A stretch of 64,000 nt of DNA from Bin18 sp965200355. Lineage in GTDB: Bacteria; Desulfobacterota; Binatia; Bin18. The translations under genes and the position numbers were made by a program. Each line of letters begins with the position of its first letter. The first letter of the stretch is position 1. Below the pieces are notes generated by a model. That model saw only the letters and a list, made by a program, of their open reading frames with translations, searched no databases and was not told the DNA's origin. Positions 25,584 to 33,955 of this stretch are shown piece by piece. The stretch covers positions 1,426,001 to 1,490,000 of the forward strand of contig OZ241351.1 in NCBI GenBank assembly GCA_965200355.1, in the 5' to 3' direction.

Positions 25584-26863
25584 CCAAGCGTTTTGCCGTT
25601 TTTGATGCCAACTCGCATATTGTTGAGTCGCCCGCGCTGTGGGAGACCTATCTGGAGCCGGACTATCGCGCCCTGGGCAAATTCTCCCTGTGGCGGGAGG
25701 ACGGCCAGTACGCCTCCTATCTGAAAATCAACGGCGAGGCCCATCACGACCACGTCAATCCCAACATCCCCCGCTACGCCATCTGGCGACCGGGCATGAG
25801 CTGCGAACAGATCGGGCAGCTTGACCCCGACACCCGGCACGCCATGACCGAGGGGGCGTCTGACCCTCAGGCGCGGCTGCGGGATATGGACGCTATGGGC
25901 GTAGATCAGACCTTGCTCTATCCGACCTGGTTTGCCGAGGGCTTCCCCCTGGTCAAGGACCCGGACTGCGCCAACGCCCTCGCGCGGGCGTATAACAACT
26001 GGATCGCCGATTTCTGTCAGGCCGCGCCCGACCGCCTGTACGCCGCGGCCATGATTCCCCTGCAAAACATGGATTACGCCCTGGCGGAGCTACGGCGGGT
26101 CGTGGCCATGGCGTGCTTTCGGGGCGTGTTTCTCCGCCCGCTGTTTGTTCAGGGCCGCTATTACACCCATCCCTACTATGATCCCTTCTGGGCCGAGCTT
26201 GAGCGGCTCGATTTGACGCTCGCCGTCCATCCGGCCACGGGTCTCTGGAACCCGGAGTGGACGTCCCACGCCCCGTTTATCGAGAAGGTCAACCGTCGGC
26301 TCACGCAAGTCACCCTGTTCAGGGAAGTCGGGGGCGGGCCGTTTGCGGGTGGCGGCAACGGGCCGAATTTTACCTTTGGAGCCCAACAGCCGATTGGCCA
26401 TCCGGTCGCGCCGATTCTGTCTCCGTGGCTGGATAATCATATGTTTGTGGCCGCGACCCTGATCGGTTTTACGGTCATGCAGCGCTATCCGCACCTGAAA
26501 GTCGTGATGGCCGGCGGTCAGGCGTCGTGGATGGAAGAGGTCCTGGAGAAAATGGAAGCCTCGGCCCTGACGATTCCGCCCCTGCATTACTATCCGGTGC
26601 GGACCGACGTGGAAGACCTGTGGGAAGAGGGCCGGGTGCTGCTCGCCTTTGACGCCGAGGAACGGCTGATTCAGCAGTTGCCCCACACCTTTGCCCACAA
26701 AATCGTCTGGGGCTCGCGCTATCCGCAACAGGAGACCACCAGCGCCTGGGAGGCGATTGAGACCCTGCGTCAGGCCCACCTCGACGAGGCCACCATCGCC
26801 CGGATGCTGGGCGGCAATGCCGCCGAACAGTTTGGCATCGATCTGGTCCAAAAGGTGGAATAG
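25580..26863 (+). CDS. Amidohydrolase-2 family protein with altered metal residues
   Basis: A 427-residue paralogue overlapping its upstream neighbour by 4 bp. Two positions conserved in the other three family members of this window are changed: the N-terminal D-x-D-x-H reads DANSH (Asn11 for Asp), and the C-terminal WGSDYP reads WGSRYPQ (Arg for the metal/catalytic Asp). An insertion around residues 235-275 is Gly/Asn-rich (GGGPFAGGGNGPNF). It may bind metal differently or act as a non-catalytic partner of the adjacent enzyme. Confidence 0.88.
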   Translation: MTKRFAVFDANSHIVESPALWETYLEPDYRALGKFSLWREDGQYASYLKINGEAHHDHVNPNIPRYAIWRPGMSCEQIGQLDPDTRHAMTEGASDPQARLRDMDAMGVDQTLLYPTWFAEGFPLVKDPDCANALARAYNNWIADFCQAAPDRLYAAAMIPLQNMDYALAELRRVVAMACFRGVFLRPLFVQGRYYTHPYYDPFWAELERLDLTLAVHPATGLWNPEWTSHAPFIEKVNRRLTQVTLFREVGGGPFAGGGNGPNFTFGAQQPIGHPVAPILSPWLDNHMFVAATLIGFTVMQRYPHLKVVMAGGQASWMEEVLEKMEASALTIPPLHYYPVRTDVEDLWEEGRVLLAFDAEERLIQQLPHTFAHKIVWGSRYPQQETTSAWEAIETLRQAHLDEATIARMLGGNAAEQFGIDLVQKVE

Positions 26864-26873
26864 GAGCACGGCA

Positions 26874-27398
26874 ATGGCATCCCCCGTATGCAACCCCAGC
26901 CCAATCGGCAGACAATCCGCCGCAGTGTCAGCGGTGGGCCGTCCGAGCGCTCAACCGGGCGGACAGGCATTGTACGAACAGGACTTCTCGGCCTGGATTG
27001 AAGAACAGGTCGGAGCGTTGCGGTCCGGCCAGACGCACCGGCTGGATATGGAGCACCTGGCGGAGGAGATGGCAGACATGGGCAGAAGCCAGCGCCGGGC
27101 GGTGAAAAGCGTGCTCATTATTATCCTGAGCCATCTTCTGAAATATCGCTATCAGCCCAACCGTCGGACCAATAGTTGGCGGGCAACCATACGAGAGCAC
27201 CGACGCCGGGTGCGCGACGAGCTGGCCGACAGCCCGAGTCTGCGACCGTATAGTGAACGTATGCTTGACGCCGGCTACCAGGACGCGCGGGAAGCGGCCG
27301 CAGATGAGCGCGGTTTACCCATTGCGACGTTTCCGTTGGTTTGCCCGTTTGCTTTGGAGCAGATACTTGATCGGAATTTTTTGCCGGAGTCGGACTGA
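26874..27398 (+). CDS. DUF29 family protein
   Basis: A 174-residue protein. The core from about residue 32 (LYEQDFSAWIEEQVGALRSG, then EHLAEEMADMGRSQRRAVKS and ILSHLLKYRYQP) is the DUF29 pattern, a helical family of unknown function that is common in cyanobacteria and often dispersed. ATG 26874 follows TAGGAGC with about 8-bp spacing and lies 11 bp after the preceding stop. It sits inside a run of amidohydrolases with which DUF29 has no known link, so it may be an inserted passenger. Confidence 0.85.
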   Translation: MASPVCNPSPIGRQSAAVSAVGRPSAQPGGQALYEQDFSAWIEEQVGALRSGQTHRLDMEHLAEEMADMGRSQRRAVKSVLIIILSHLLKYRYQPNRRTNSWRATIREHRRRVRDELADSPSLRPYSERMLDAGYQDAREAAADERGLPIATFPLVCPFALEQILDRNFLPESD

Positions 27399-27411
27399 GA
27401 GGAGCATGGCA

Positions 27412-28530
27412 ATGAACGTGATTGATGGTGACAGCCACTTTATGGAGCCGCTTGACCTCTACCCCCGCTATATTGATCCGGCCTTTCGGGAGCGGGCCAT
27501 GCGGGTCGAAAAGGACCCGACCAGCGGGGAGCCGACCATCCTGATTGACGGCCGGCCCCTCAAGCTGGTCAACACCGCCGACCTGCTCGCCGCGGTCGTG
27601 GCCTATGGCCAGAAAGAAATGGGCCGGGATGTCAGCCACTTCGATCAATATCTGGCCCTCAGCCCGGACTGGCAGAATATGGACAAGCGGGTTGAGTTCC
27701 TGGATGCCGAAGGGATTCAGGCTCAGGTCATCTACCCCACGCTCGGCCTCTTATGGGAAGGCAGCGTGGAGGACCCGGTCTTTGCCGATGCCCTGAGCCG
27801 GGCCTATAACACCTGGGCGTTTGAGCTGTGCGCCTGCCATAGTACCCGGCTTTTTCCCGCGGCGCATATCTCCCTGCGCGACGCTGAGCTGGCCGTGCGC
27901 GAACTCAAGCGGGTCGCCAAGCTGGGCTGCCGGACGATATTTGTGGCCGCGGCGCCCGTCAACGGGCGCAGCTTCGGCCATCCAGACTTGGACCCCATCT
28001 GGGCAGCGGTGCAGGATTTGGACCTGAGTGTCGGTATCCATCTGACCGGACATAAGCATTCGACCGGGCGCGAATGGTACCGCGACCGTGACCCCGGCAT
28101 GATGTTCGTGACCATGAATTTGATTCAGGACCCGCGCATGGCCCTGACGACCATGGTCTACGACGGCGTGCTGGAACGCTTTCCGCGCCTGCGGGTCGCC
28201 ACCATAGAGGCGATGGTCGGCTGGATTGGCGAATGGCTGGAACGGCTCGACTACCGGTATAGATATATGGGCCATACTTCCCAGATGGAACGCCCGGCGT
28301 CCGAATACTTCGAGCGCAATATCTGGATTAACGGCGACCCTGAAGAGCGGATGTTTCCCCTCATCGTCCAGTTTGCCGGGGATGAAAAATTCTTTGTTGG
28401 CTCGGACTACCCCCACGCCGAAGGCTTTGTTGAGCCGGTGCGCAAGGCGCGCGCAACCCTGTCTTCGCTGCCGCCTGAGTCGGTGGATAAAATTCTGGGG
28501 GGGAATGCCAGCCGCTTCTTCGGGATCTAA
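27412..28530 (+). CDS. Amidohydrolase-2 family protein
   Basis: A 372-residue amidohydrolase. The metal motif DGDSH is near the N terminus, EAMVGWIGEWLERLDYRY is a family helix and the C-terminal FVGSDYPHAEG carries the conserved Asp. I place the start at ATG 27412: AGAGGAG is then about 8 bp upstream, the same layout as the DUF29 gene; ATG 27406 would be too close. It ends the 23.3-28.5 kb operon, in front of a convergent TetR gene. Confidence 0.9.
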   Translation: MNVIDGDSHFMEPLDLYPRYIDPAFRERAMRVEKDPTSGEPTILIDGRPLKLVNTADLLAAVVAYGQKEMGRDVSHFDQYLALSPDWQNMDKRVEFLDAEGIQAQVIYPTLGLLWEGSVEDPVFADALSRAYNTWAFELCACHSTRLFPAAHISLRDAELAVRELKRVAKLGCRTIFVAAAPVNGRSFGHPDLDPIWAAVQDLDLSVGIHLTGHKHSTGREWYRDRDPGMMFVTMNLIQDPRMALTTMVYDGVLERFPRLRVATIEAMVGWIGEWLERLDYRYRYMGHTSQMERPASEYFERNIWINGDPEERMFPLIVQFAGDEKFFVGSDYPHAEGFVEPVRKARATLSSLPPESVDKILGGNASRFFGI

Positions 28531-28577
28531 CCGGCCAGCCGACGAACCCCTGCTGACCGGAGCCGGTGCGGTTCACC

Positions 28578-29183
28578 TCATTCCTCCGGCGCTGTTGCCG
28601 CCGCAAAGACGCGAATAAAACCGGCCAGGCGCTTGCCGTACAGGCCGGTATCCTTCCAATCGACTTTTGCGCCAGTCGCCGCCGCAACAAGCAGGTCTGC
28701 CACTGCCGCTGCCGTGAGCCCCGCTTTTTTTAGATTCAGCTCGCCCTTTCGGGTGGCCTCTTGCAGGGCTCTGGAGAGCAGCTGACGGAAATTCCCCTGT
28801 CCTTCGCGATAGACATCTGCCGCTAATCCCGAGCCGGCTTGAATAATATCATCGGCGTGGGGCGCTGCCGCTATCATCTCCAGCGGCTTCACCGACCAGG
28901 CTTCAAAGGCGGACATGACACGCTTCCAGATTGGACCGGAATGCCGGAGTTCCCCTTTGGCTTCCTGCAACTGCGAGGCCATGAGGGCCCGGGCCAGAGC
29001 CAGGAAAATAGCCGACTTATTCTCGAAATGGGCGTACAGGGCGGGTCTTGAAACATGAGCCAGCCGGGCGATGTCCTCCATGCGCGTCCGCTCTAATCCG
29101 TACTGAAAAAAGCAGGTTTGGGCGGCCTCTAAAATTGCGGCTCGGCGGCTTTCGCTCCGCGTGTGTTCTGGGGCCATACTCAT
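28578..29183 (-). CDS. TetR/AcrR family transcriptional regulator
   Basis: A 201-residue repressor. The N-terminal HTH (RAAILEAAQTCFFQYGLERT, then MEDIARLAHVSRPALYAHF) is canonical; the C-terminal ligand-binding region is helical. It is divergent from an SDR gene across about 140 bp containing a 21-bp palindrome at 29253-29273, its probable operator. The likely ligand is a hydrophobic substrate of the SDR operon (inference). ATG 29183 or 29177 is the start. Confidence 0.92.
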   Translation of the reverse strand: MSMAPEHTRSESRRAAILEAAQTCFFQYGLERTRMEDIARLAHVSRPALYAHFENKSAIFLALARALMASQLQEAKGELRHSGPIWKRVMSAFEAWSVKPLEMIAAAPHADDIIQAGSGLAADVYREGQGNFRQLLSRALQEATRKGELNLKKAGLTAAAVADLLVAAATGAKVDWKDTGLYGKRLAGFIRVFAAATAPEE

Positions 29184-29252
29184 AGTCGAGACATCATGAC
29201 AGACCCGACCGGCCTGTCAATTTCCTCATCCCTTGCGAGCTAGGAAATAACT

Positions 29253-29273
29253 TATTGACATCATAAGTCAATA
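29253..29273. promoter_or_regulatory. Palindromic operator candidate between tetR and SDR
   Basis: TATTGAC (29253-29259), a 7-nt spacer and GTCAATA (29267-29273) form a perfect 21-bp dyad with TTGACA-like promoter elements on both strands around it. The position in the divergent spacer fits a TetR-family operator controlling both genes. Confidence 0.65.
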
Positions 29274-29325
29274 TGTCAAAATGTCGCCCCTCAAGAGAAT
29301 CGGCTCAGTTGAAGGAGGCCCGACT

Positions 29326-30228
29326 ATGGCGTGGAGCGAAAAGGACGTGCCGGATCAAACCGGGCGTATTGCGATTGTGACCGGTGCCAACAGTGGTATC
29401 GGCCTGGAGACGGCCCGGGTGTTGGCGCAAAAGGGGGCGCGGGTGCTCCTCGCCTGCCGCGATAAAGAAAAAGGCGAAGCCGCCTGTGCGGATATTCTGC
29501 ACAGCGCTCCGCGGGCCACGGTCGAATTTCAACCGCTCGACCTGGCCAGCTTGGAGTCCGTTAAAACATTCGCCGAGAATTTTACCGCCACCCATCACAA
29601 CCTGGACCTGTTGATCAATAACGCGGGGGTTATGATGGTGCCTGGGTTGGAGCGGACAGTGGATGGTTTTGAGCGACAGTTTGGCACGAATCATCTCGGC
29701 CATTTTGCGCTGACCGGGCGCTTGCTGGCGACGTTACTGCAAACACCAAACTCCCGCATCGTGACCGTGAGTAGCCTCATGCACCGCTATGGCCCCCTGC
29801 ATTTCGACAATCTGGACGCGGAAAAGAAGTATGCGCCCAGTAAGGCGTATGGCTATAGCAAGCTGGCCAATCTGCTGTTCATGCGCGAGCTGCACGGGCG
29901 CTATCACACGCAGACCGACGCTCTGCTGTCCACCGCGGCCCATCCTGGCTCAACCCGCACCAATCTCCAGCAGTATAAACCGAGTTTGCAGTTTCTCATG
30001 AGTTTGCCGCTTATGGCCCAGGACCCGCCGGCCGGCGCGCTGCCCACGCTCTACGCGGCCACGGCTGCGGATATCACCGGAAGGGACTACTTTGGCCCCG
30101 GCGGTCCATTCGAGCTGACCGGACCCCCGGCGACGGCGTATATGAGCAAGCACGCCCGTAACGACGAAAACGCCAAAAGGCTGTGGGAACTGTCAGAACA
30201 GCGCACGGGTGTGACGTATGCAAGCTAA
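29326..30228 (+). CDS. Short-chain dehydrogenase, retinol-dehydrogenase-like
   Basis: A 300-residue SDR. The cofactor motif TGANSGIG is at residues about 18-25, NNAG follows, and the catalytic Tyr-Lys pair is YGYSK. Length and the HPGSTRTNL segment match the retinol dehydrogenase/WW-oxidoreductase-like group. ATG 29326 follows GAAGGAGG; the frame upstream to 29281 begins inside the operator-promoter region. Probably regulated by the divergent TetR and co-transcribed with the next gene. Confidence 0.92.
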   Translation: MAWSEKDVPDQTGRIAIVTGANSGIGLETARVLAQKGARVLLACRDKEKGEAACADILHSAPRATVEFQPLDLASLESVKTFAENFTATHHNLDLLINNAGVMMVPGLERTVDGFERQFGTNHLGHFALTGRLLATLLQTPNSRIVTVSSLMHRYGPLHFDNLDAEKKYAPSKAYGYSKLANLLFMRELHGRYHTQTDALLSTAAHPGSTRTNLQQYKPSLQFLMSLPLMAQDPPAGALPTLYAATAADITGRDYFGPGGPFELTGPPATAYMSKHARNDENAKRLWELSEQRTGVTYAS

Positions 30229-30244
30229 AGGGCGGAGAAAACGC

Positions 30245-30667
30245 ATGATTACCATTATTTCCATCCTCGCCGGCCTCTCGGTCCTCGCCGCGGCCTACCA
30301 TCCGCTCGTGCCGATCATCCTGCAATCCGAGCGGCATGGCCTGCTGAGCGGTGGCGTCATGCTCATCACGATGAAGCAGCGGGACTCGGCAGAGATGAAA
30401 ACCTTTCCGGTAGATTATCTGCGCGAGGGGAATATGGTCTATATCGGCAGTGACTCCAGCTGGTGGAAACACCTTGAGGGCGGCGCAGCAGTCACCATGC
30501 TCATTCAGAGAACGGAGGTCAGCGGCTGGGCCACGCCCATTATCGACGACCCCGAGCGTAGCAGCGCGGGGTTCAAGAAACTGCGTCCGTGGACCTATCT
30601 GCGGGCAGAATGGACCGGCGCGGTTTTTGTCGAGGTCGAAATCCGGGACGCTGAAGGAGCGCCCTGA
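30245..30667 (+). CDS. Nitroreductase/deazaflavin-type split-barrel protein
   Basis: A 140-residue protein with an N-terminal hydrophobic stretch (ISILAGLSVLAAAY), then a small beta-barrel with PVDYLREGNMVYIGSDSSWW, as seen in the F420- or FMN-dependent DDN/nitroreductase-like split-barrel family. These bind a deazaflavin or flavin and reduce small organics. ATG 30245 follows GGCGGAG, 16 bp after the SDR stop. The N-terminal helix could anchor it to the membrane. Assignment rests on a short signature. Confidence 0.65.
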   Translation: MITIISILAGLSVLAAAYHPLVPIILQSERHGLLSGGVMLITMKQRDSAEMKTFPVDYLREGNMVYIGSDSSWWKHLEGGAAVTMLIQRTEVSGWATPIIDDPERSSAGFKKLRPWTYLRAEWTGAVFVEVEIRDAEGAP

Positions 30668-30748
30668 CGCGCGCAGCACTCGTGGGAGTGAGAAGGCCCG
30701 GGTCATTTCGATATTGAAAGACGGCTTTCATTTTTATAGGTTCGCCCC

Positions 30749-31537
30749 TTGGACGCCCCCGAACCAGCCCTGCTCCAACCGCATGAGGCCCACCCAGTCG
30801 GCCATCTCCATCAGCATGGGAACACGCCCATGCTCCTTGTGTGCGAGCACGCCGGAAACGCCATCCCGGCCCAGCTCGGCCGGCTCGGGCTGTCGCCGGC
30901 TGCCCTGCGGAGCCATATTGGCTGGGACATCGGCGCTCTGGCCGTGGCGTGGAAGTTGGCAAACGATCTGCCAGGCGAACTCATCTATCAAAAATACTCC
31001 CGTCTTGTGGTGGATTGTAATAGACCGCTCGGGGTGCCGGATGTCATTCCCGCAGTCTCAGCCGGGGTCAGCATCCCCGGCAACGCGCGGCTTTCAGACC
31101 CGCACCGCACGCAACGGATACGGGAGATTTGGCAGCCTTTCAGCGATAGGATTGAGCAGACCTGCGACACGCGGCAGCAACGCGCCGTGCCAACGGTGCT
31201 GGTGTGTATCCATAGTTTTACCCCAAGGCTCAACAGGGTTGAGCGCCCGTGGCATCTCGGGCTGTTGTTCAACCGGGATGACAGGCTGGCGACCCGGCTG
31301 GCCACACACCTGCGCCTCGAAGCCCCCGAGGCCCTCATCGGCATGAACGAGCCCTATGTGGTAGCTGACGATGAAGACCATACCATTCCGCACTTCGGTG
31401 AGGCGCGTGGTCTCCCACATGTGTTAATCGAAATACGGAACGATCTCATTCGCAGCACAGCGGGACAGGCACGCTGGGGGCAGGTCTTGACTCGCTCGCT
31501 TCAGCGCTGTCTGGGGGAGCTGCGTCTATGCGCCTGA
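30749..31537 (+). CDS. N-formylglutamate amidohydrolase
   Basis: A 262-residue member of the N-formylglutamate amidohydrolase family (FGase/HutG2 type), which releases formate from N-formyl-glutamate or related acyl amino acids. Signatures: LLVCEHAGNAIP with metal-binding EH, HIGWDIGA, IHSFTP and LIEIRNDLI. The frame opens at TTG 30749; no better start yields the usual N terminus, but the ribosome binding site is weak. It overlaps the next gene by 10 bp. Confidence 0.88.
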   Translation: MDAPEPALLQPHEAHPVGHLHQHGNTPMLLVCEHAGNAIPAQLGRLGLSPAALRSHIGWDIGALAVAWKLANDLPGELIYQKYSRLVVDCNRPLGVPDVIPAVSAGVSIPGNARLSDPHRTQRIREIWQPFSDRIEQTCDTRQQRAVPTVLVCIHSFTPRLNRVERPWHLGLLFNRDDRLATRLATHLRLEAPEALIGMNEPYVVADDEDHTIPHFGEARGLPHVLIEIRNDLIRSTAGQARWGQVLTRSLQRCLGELRLCA

Positions 31538-32181
31538 GTCGTGACCTCCCGCTCCGCCCAGACGAGTCGGCCTTTCTCATTATCGACGTCCAAAATTACT
31601 GCGCCCATCCAGATGGAACAGAAGTCCGTTCGCTGCCGCTCGCAAAACGAGCCGAACGCGACTTCTTCTTGGCCGCCCTCAAACCGGCTGTCAAGAATAT
31701 GGCCCGGCTCCAGCGCTGCTGCCGCGCCGCTGGCATAGAAGTGCTGTTCTGCGTGATCGAAAATCTTACCCACGACGGGCGGGACCGCGGTCTCGACTAT
31801 AAAATTACCGGCTTTCACGTCCCCAAAGGCTCATGGGACGCCCAAGTCCTGGCTGATATTGCTCCGGTGGGTGATGAGATTGTCATCAGCAAGACGGCCT
31901 CGAGTGTGTTCAACGCCACGAATATCGATTACGTGCTGCGGGCGCTTGGAATCAAACAATTAGTGATTGCTGGCGTCGCAACCGATCAATGTGTGGAGAG
32001 CGCCATCCGCGACGCCTGCGATCTGGGCTATCTTGTCACTATGGTCACTGACGGGTGCGCCACCTATTCAGCCGCCCGACAGCAGGCCAGCGAGAAGGCG
32101 ATTCAGGGTTATTGTCGCCAAGTCGTGACAGCGGACCTGATCGCCGAAATCGAGCGCCGGGGTGAGGGCCACGATGATTAG
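31528..32181 (+). CDS. Isochorismatase-like cysteine hydrolase
   Basis: A 217-residue cysteine hydrolase. The triad is visible: Asp in LIIDVQN, Lys in VISKTASSVF and Cys in GVATDQCVESAIRDA. Members hydrolyse isochorismate, carbamoyl compounds, biuret or ureidoacrylate; a C-N hydrolase role fits its place between an N-formylglutamate amidohydrolase and a glutamine-synthetase-like enzyme. The overlaps (10 bp and 8 bp) imply tight co-expression. Confidence 0.9.
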   Translation: MRLSRDLPLRPDESAFLIIDVQNYCAHPDGTEVRSLPLAKRAERDFFLAALKPAVKNMARLQRCCRAAGIEVLFCVIENLTHDGRDRGLDYKITGFHVPKGSWDAQVLADIAPVGDEIVISKTASSVFNATNIDYVLRALGIKQLVIAGVATDQCVESAIRDACDLGYLVTMVTDGCATYSAARQQASEKAIQGYCRQVVTADLIAEIERRGEGHDD

Positions 32182-33484
32182 CGAAGACCTCATCATGGTT
32201 GTCTACGCGGATGTGGCAAACCAAGTCCGCGGCAAAGGCTTCCCCGCCAAAGAGCGAGCAACCCGGCTCCGCCGTGGGGTAGGCTGGGTCCCGACCAATA
32301 GCCTCATCACGTGTTTTAACACGATTGCGGCCGGCCCCTTTGGGGCGCTGGGCGACTTATTGCTCATCCCGGACGAGCGCACGGAAGTCCGGGTTGCTTT
32401 TGAGGACGGCAGTGCTCCAGAGCATTTCATGCTGGGGGACATTCGGACTTTGGACGGAGCAGCCTGGGATTGTTGTCCGCGGGCGATTTTACGCAGCGCC
32501 TTAGCCGACCTGCTGGCCGAAGCCGGCGTGCAACTGAAAGTGGCCTTCGAGCACGAGTTCTGGAGCGTTGCTGACGATACCGCCCCGTGGTCGAGCTTCG
32601 GTTTAGGCAGCTTCAGGCATAGCGCTGCGTTCGGACGGACAATTCTGGCTGCCCTGCGGGCGGCCGGCCTCAAACCCGATACGTTCTTACCGGAATACGG
32701 TCAGGATCAATATGAGGTCACGGTTGCGCCGAGCCTGGGCCTGCGCGCAGCCGATGCGTGTGTCATTGTCAGGGAAATGGTGCGGGCCGTTGCCAAACGA
32801 ACAGGCCGAAAAGTGAGCTTTGCTCCAATGGTGAACGCCGGCACCGGAAACGGCCTCCATATTCATATCAGCCTGCTCGACCGGGACGGGGCTGCCTGTA
32901 CCTACGACGCCAGCCGGCCGGCGCGCTTGAGTCCTGTGGCGGGGAGCTTTTTTGGTGGTCTGCGCAAATACCTGCCCAGCCTGCTGGCGCTGACGGCCTC
33001 CAGCGTTGCGTCGTATGAGCGCTTGCAGCCGCACCGGTGGAGCGCGGCTTTCAATAATTTTGCTGAGAATGACCGAGAGGCCGCGCTGCGTGTGTGTCCG
33101 GTGATTGGACGCGCAGGGTTCAACCCGGAGTCACAATTCCATGTGGAATATCGAGCCGCAGATGCAACCGCCAACCCTTATATACAACTGGCCGTTCTGG
33201 CCAGAGCCGGCTTACAGGGCATTCGAGACAACGAGTCAGCACCCACACCAACGACCGGCGACCTCAGTCTGCTGCCGCCCGACCAACTGGCAAAAATCGG
33301 TGTCGTCCGATTGCCGTCCGACCTGCAATCTGCCCTCGAAGCCCTCGATAATGAGCCACGACTGCGCTCTTGGCTGCCCAGGGAATTCGTCGAGGTGTTC
33401 CTGGCTCATAAGGCTGGGGAACTCGCGTTTCTGCAAGGCAAAGATAGTGCCACCATCAGGCGTCTGTATGCGGAGGCGTACTAA
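32174..33484 (+). CDS. Glutamine synthetase-like ATP-dependent ligase
   Basis: A 436-residue class-I-like glutamine synthetase homologue. Recognisable residues: AFEHEFW and PEYGQDQYEVTVAP (metal-binding Glu), NGLHIHIS (metal His), NNFAENDREAALRV (substrate Arg) and FHVEYRAADATANPY. Divergence from housekeeping GlnA suggests a gamma-glutamylpolyamine/amine synthetase type. ATG 32174 is preferred over GTG 32162 because GGGGTGAGGG lies about 10 bp upstream. Together with the two preceding hydrolases it suggests handling of amide or glutamyl-amine nitrogen. Confidence 0.85.
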   Translation: MISEDLIMVVYADVANQVRGKGFPAKERATRLRRGVGWVPTNSLITCFNTIAAGPFGALGDLLLIPDERTEVRVAFEDGSAPEHFMLGDIRTLDGAAWDCCPRAILRSALADLLAEAGVQLKVAFEHEFWSVADDTAPWSSFGLGSFRHSAAFGRTILAALRAAGLKPDTFLPEYGQDQYEVTVAPSLGLRAADACVIVREMVRAVAKRTGRKVSFAPMVNAGTGNGLHIHISLLDRDGAACTYDASRPARLSPVAGSFFGGLRKYLPSLLALTASSVASYERLQPHRWSAAFNNFAENDREAALRVCPVIGRAGFNPESQFHVEYRAADATANPYIQLAVLARAGLQGIRDNESAPTPTTGDLSLLPPDQLAKIGVVRLPSDLQSALEALDNEPRLRSWLPREFVEVFLAHKAGELAFLQGKDSATIRRLYAEAY

Positions 33485-33526
33485 TGCGCCGCCCGATTGA
33501 GCGGCCCAGGGGCCCGTCTTCGTACT

Positions 33527-33913
33527 TTACTGCATACCTTCGCCACTAGGATCATCGACGATGAAGCGCCACGTCCCGTCTGCCTGCTTGCGCACCACTT
33601 CCACGCTGTGCAGCGGTGTCGTGACCGGATTGCCGTCCGGCCCAGGGCTGGTGCTGCTGCCCTTCACCCGCGTGACCGCCACCGTTCCGTCCGTACTCGG
33701 AACCGCGGTGACCGCCTCGACGTGAAACGTGGCCTGGGCGTCGATAAAGCCCTGCATGACCTTGCGGATGGCATCGTGGCCGGTGACCACCTGCTCGGGC
33801 GATACCACAAAGGTGGCATCCGGTTCATAGAGCGCTAGCGCCGCGTCCAGGTCGCCGGCTTTGATTGCTTCGAGCAACAATAGATCGCATTCTTCGGGTT
33901 TGTGTGCTGGCAT
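33527..33913 (-). CDS. SnoaL/NTF2-like small protein
   Basis: A 128-residue NTF2-fold protein of the SnoaL/DUF4440 type: an N-terminal helix (LLLLEAIKAGDLDAALALYE), then DATFVVSPEQVVTGHDAIRK and beta strands ending WRFIVDDPSGEG. Such proteins are small isomerases, hydrolases or binding proteins; no catalytic residue is decisive. ATG 33913 follows AAAGGAGGA. It precedes nothing obvious on its strand and converges with the glutamine-synthetase-like gene. Confidence 0.88.
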   Translation of the reverse strand: MPAHKPEECDLLLLEAIKAGDLDAALALYEPDATFVVSPEQVVTGHDAIRKVMQGFIDAQATFHVEAVTAVPSTDGTVAVTRVKGSSTSPGPDGNPVTTPLHSVEVVRKQADGTWRFIVDDPSGEGMQ

Positions 33914-33955
33914 ATCCGCTTCCTCCTTTGATGAGCGTGACACTCTCAGACCGTC

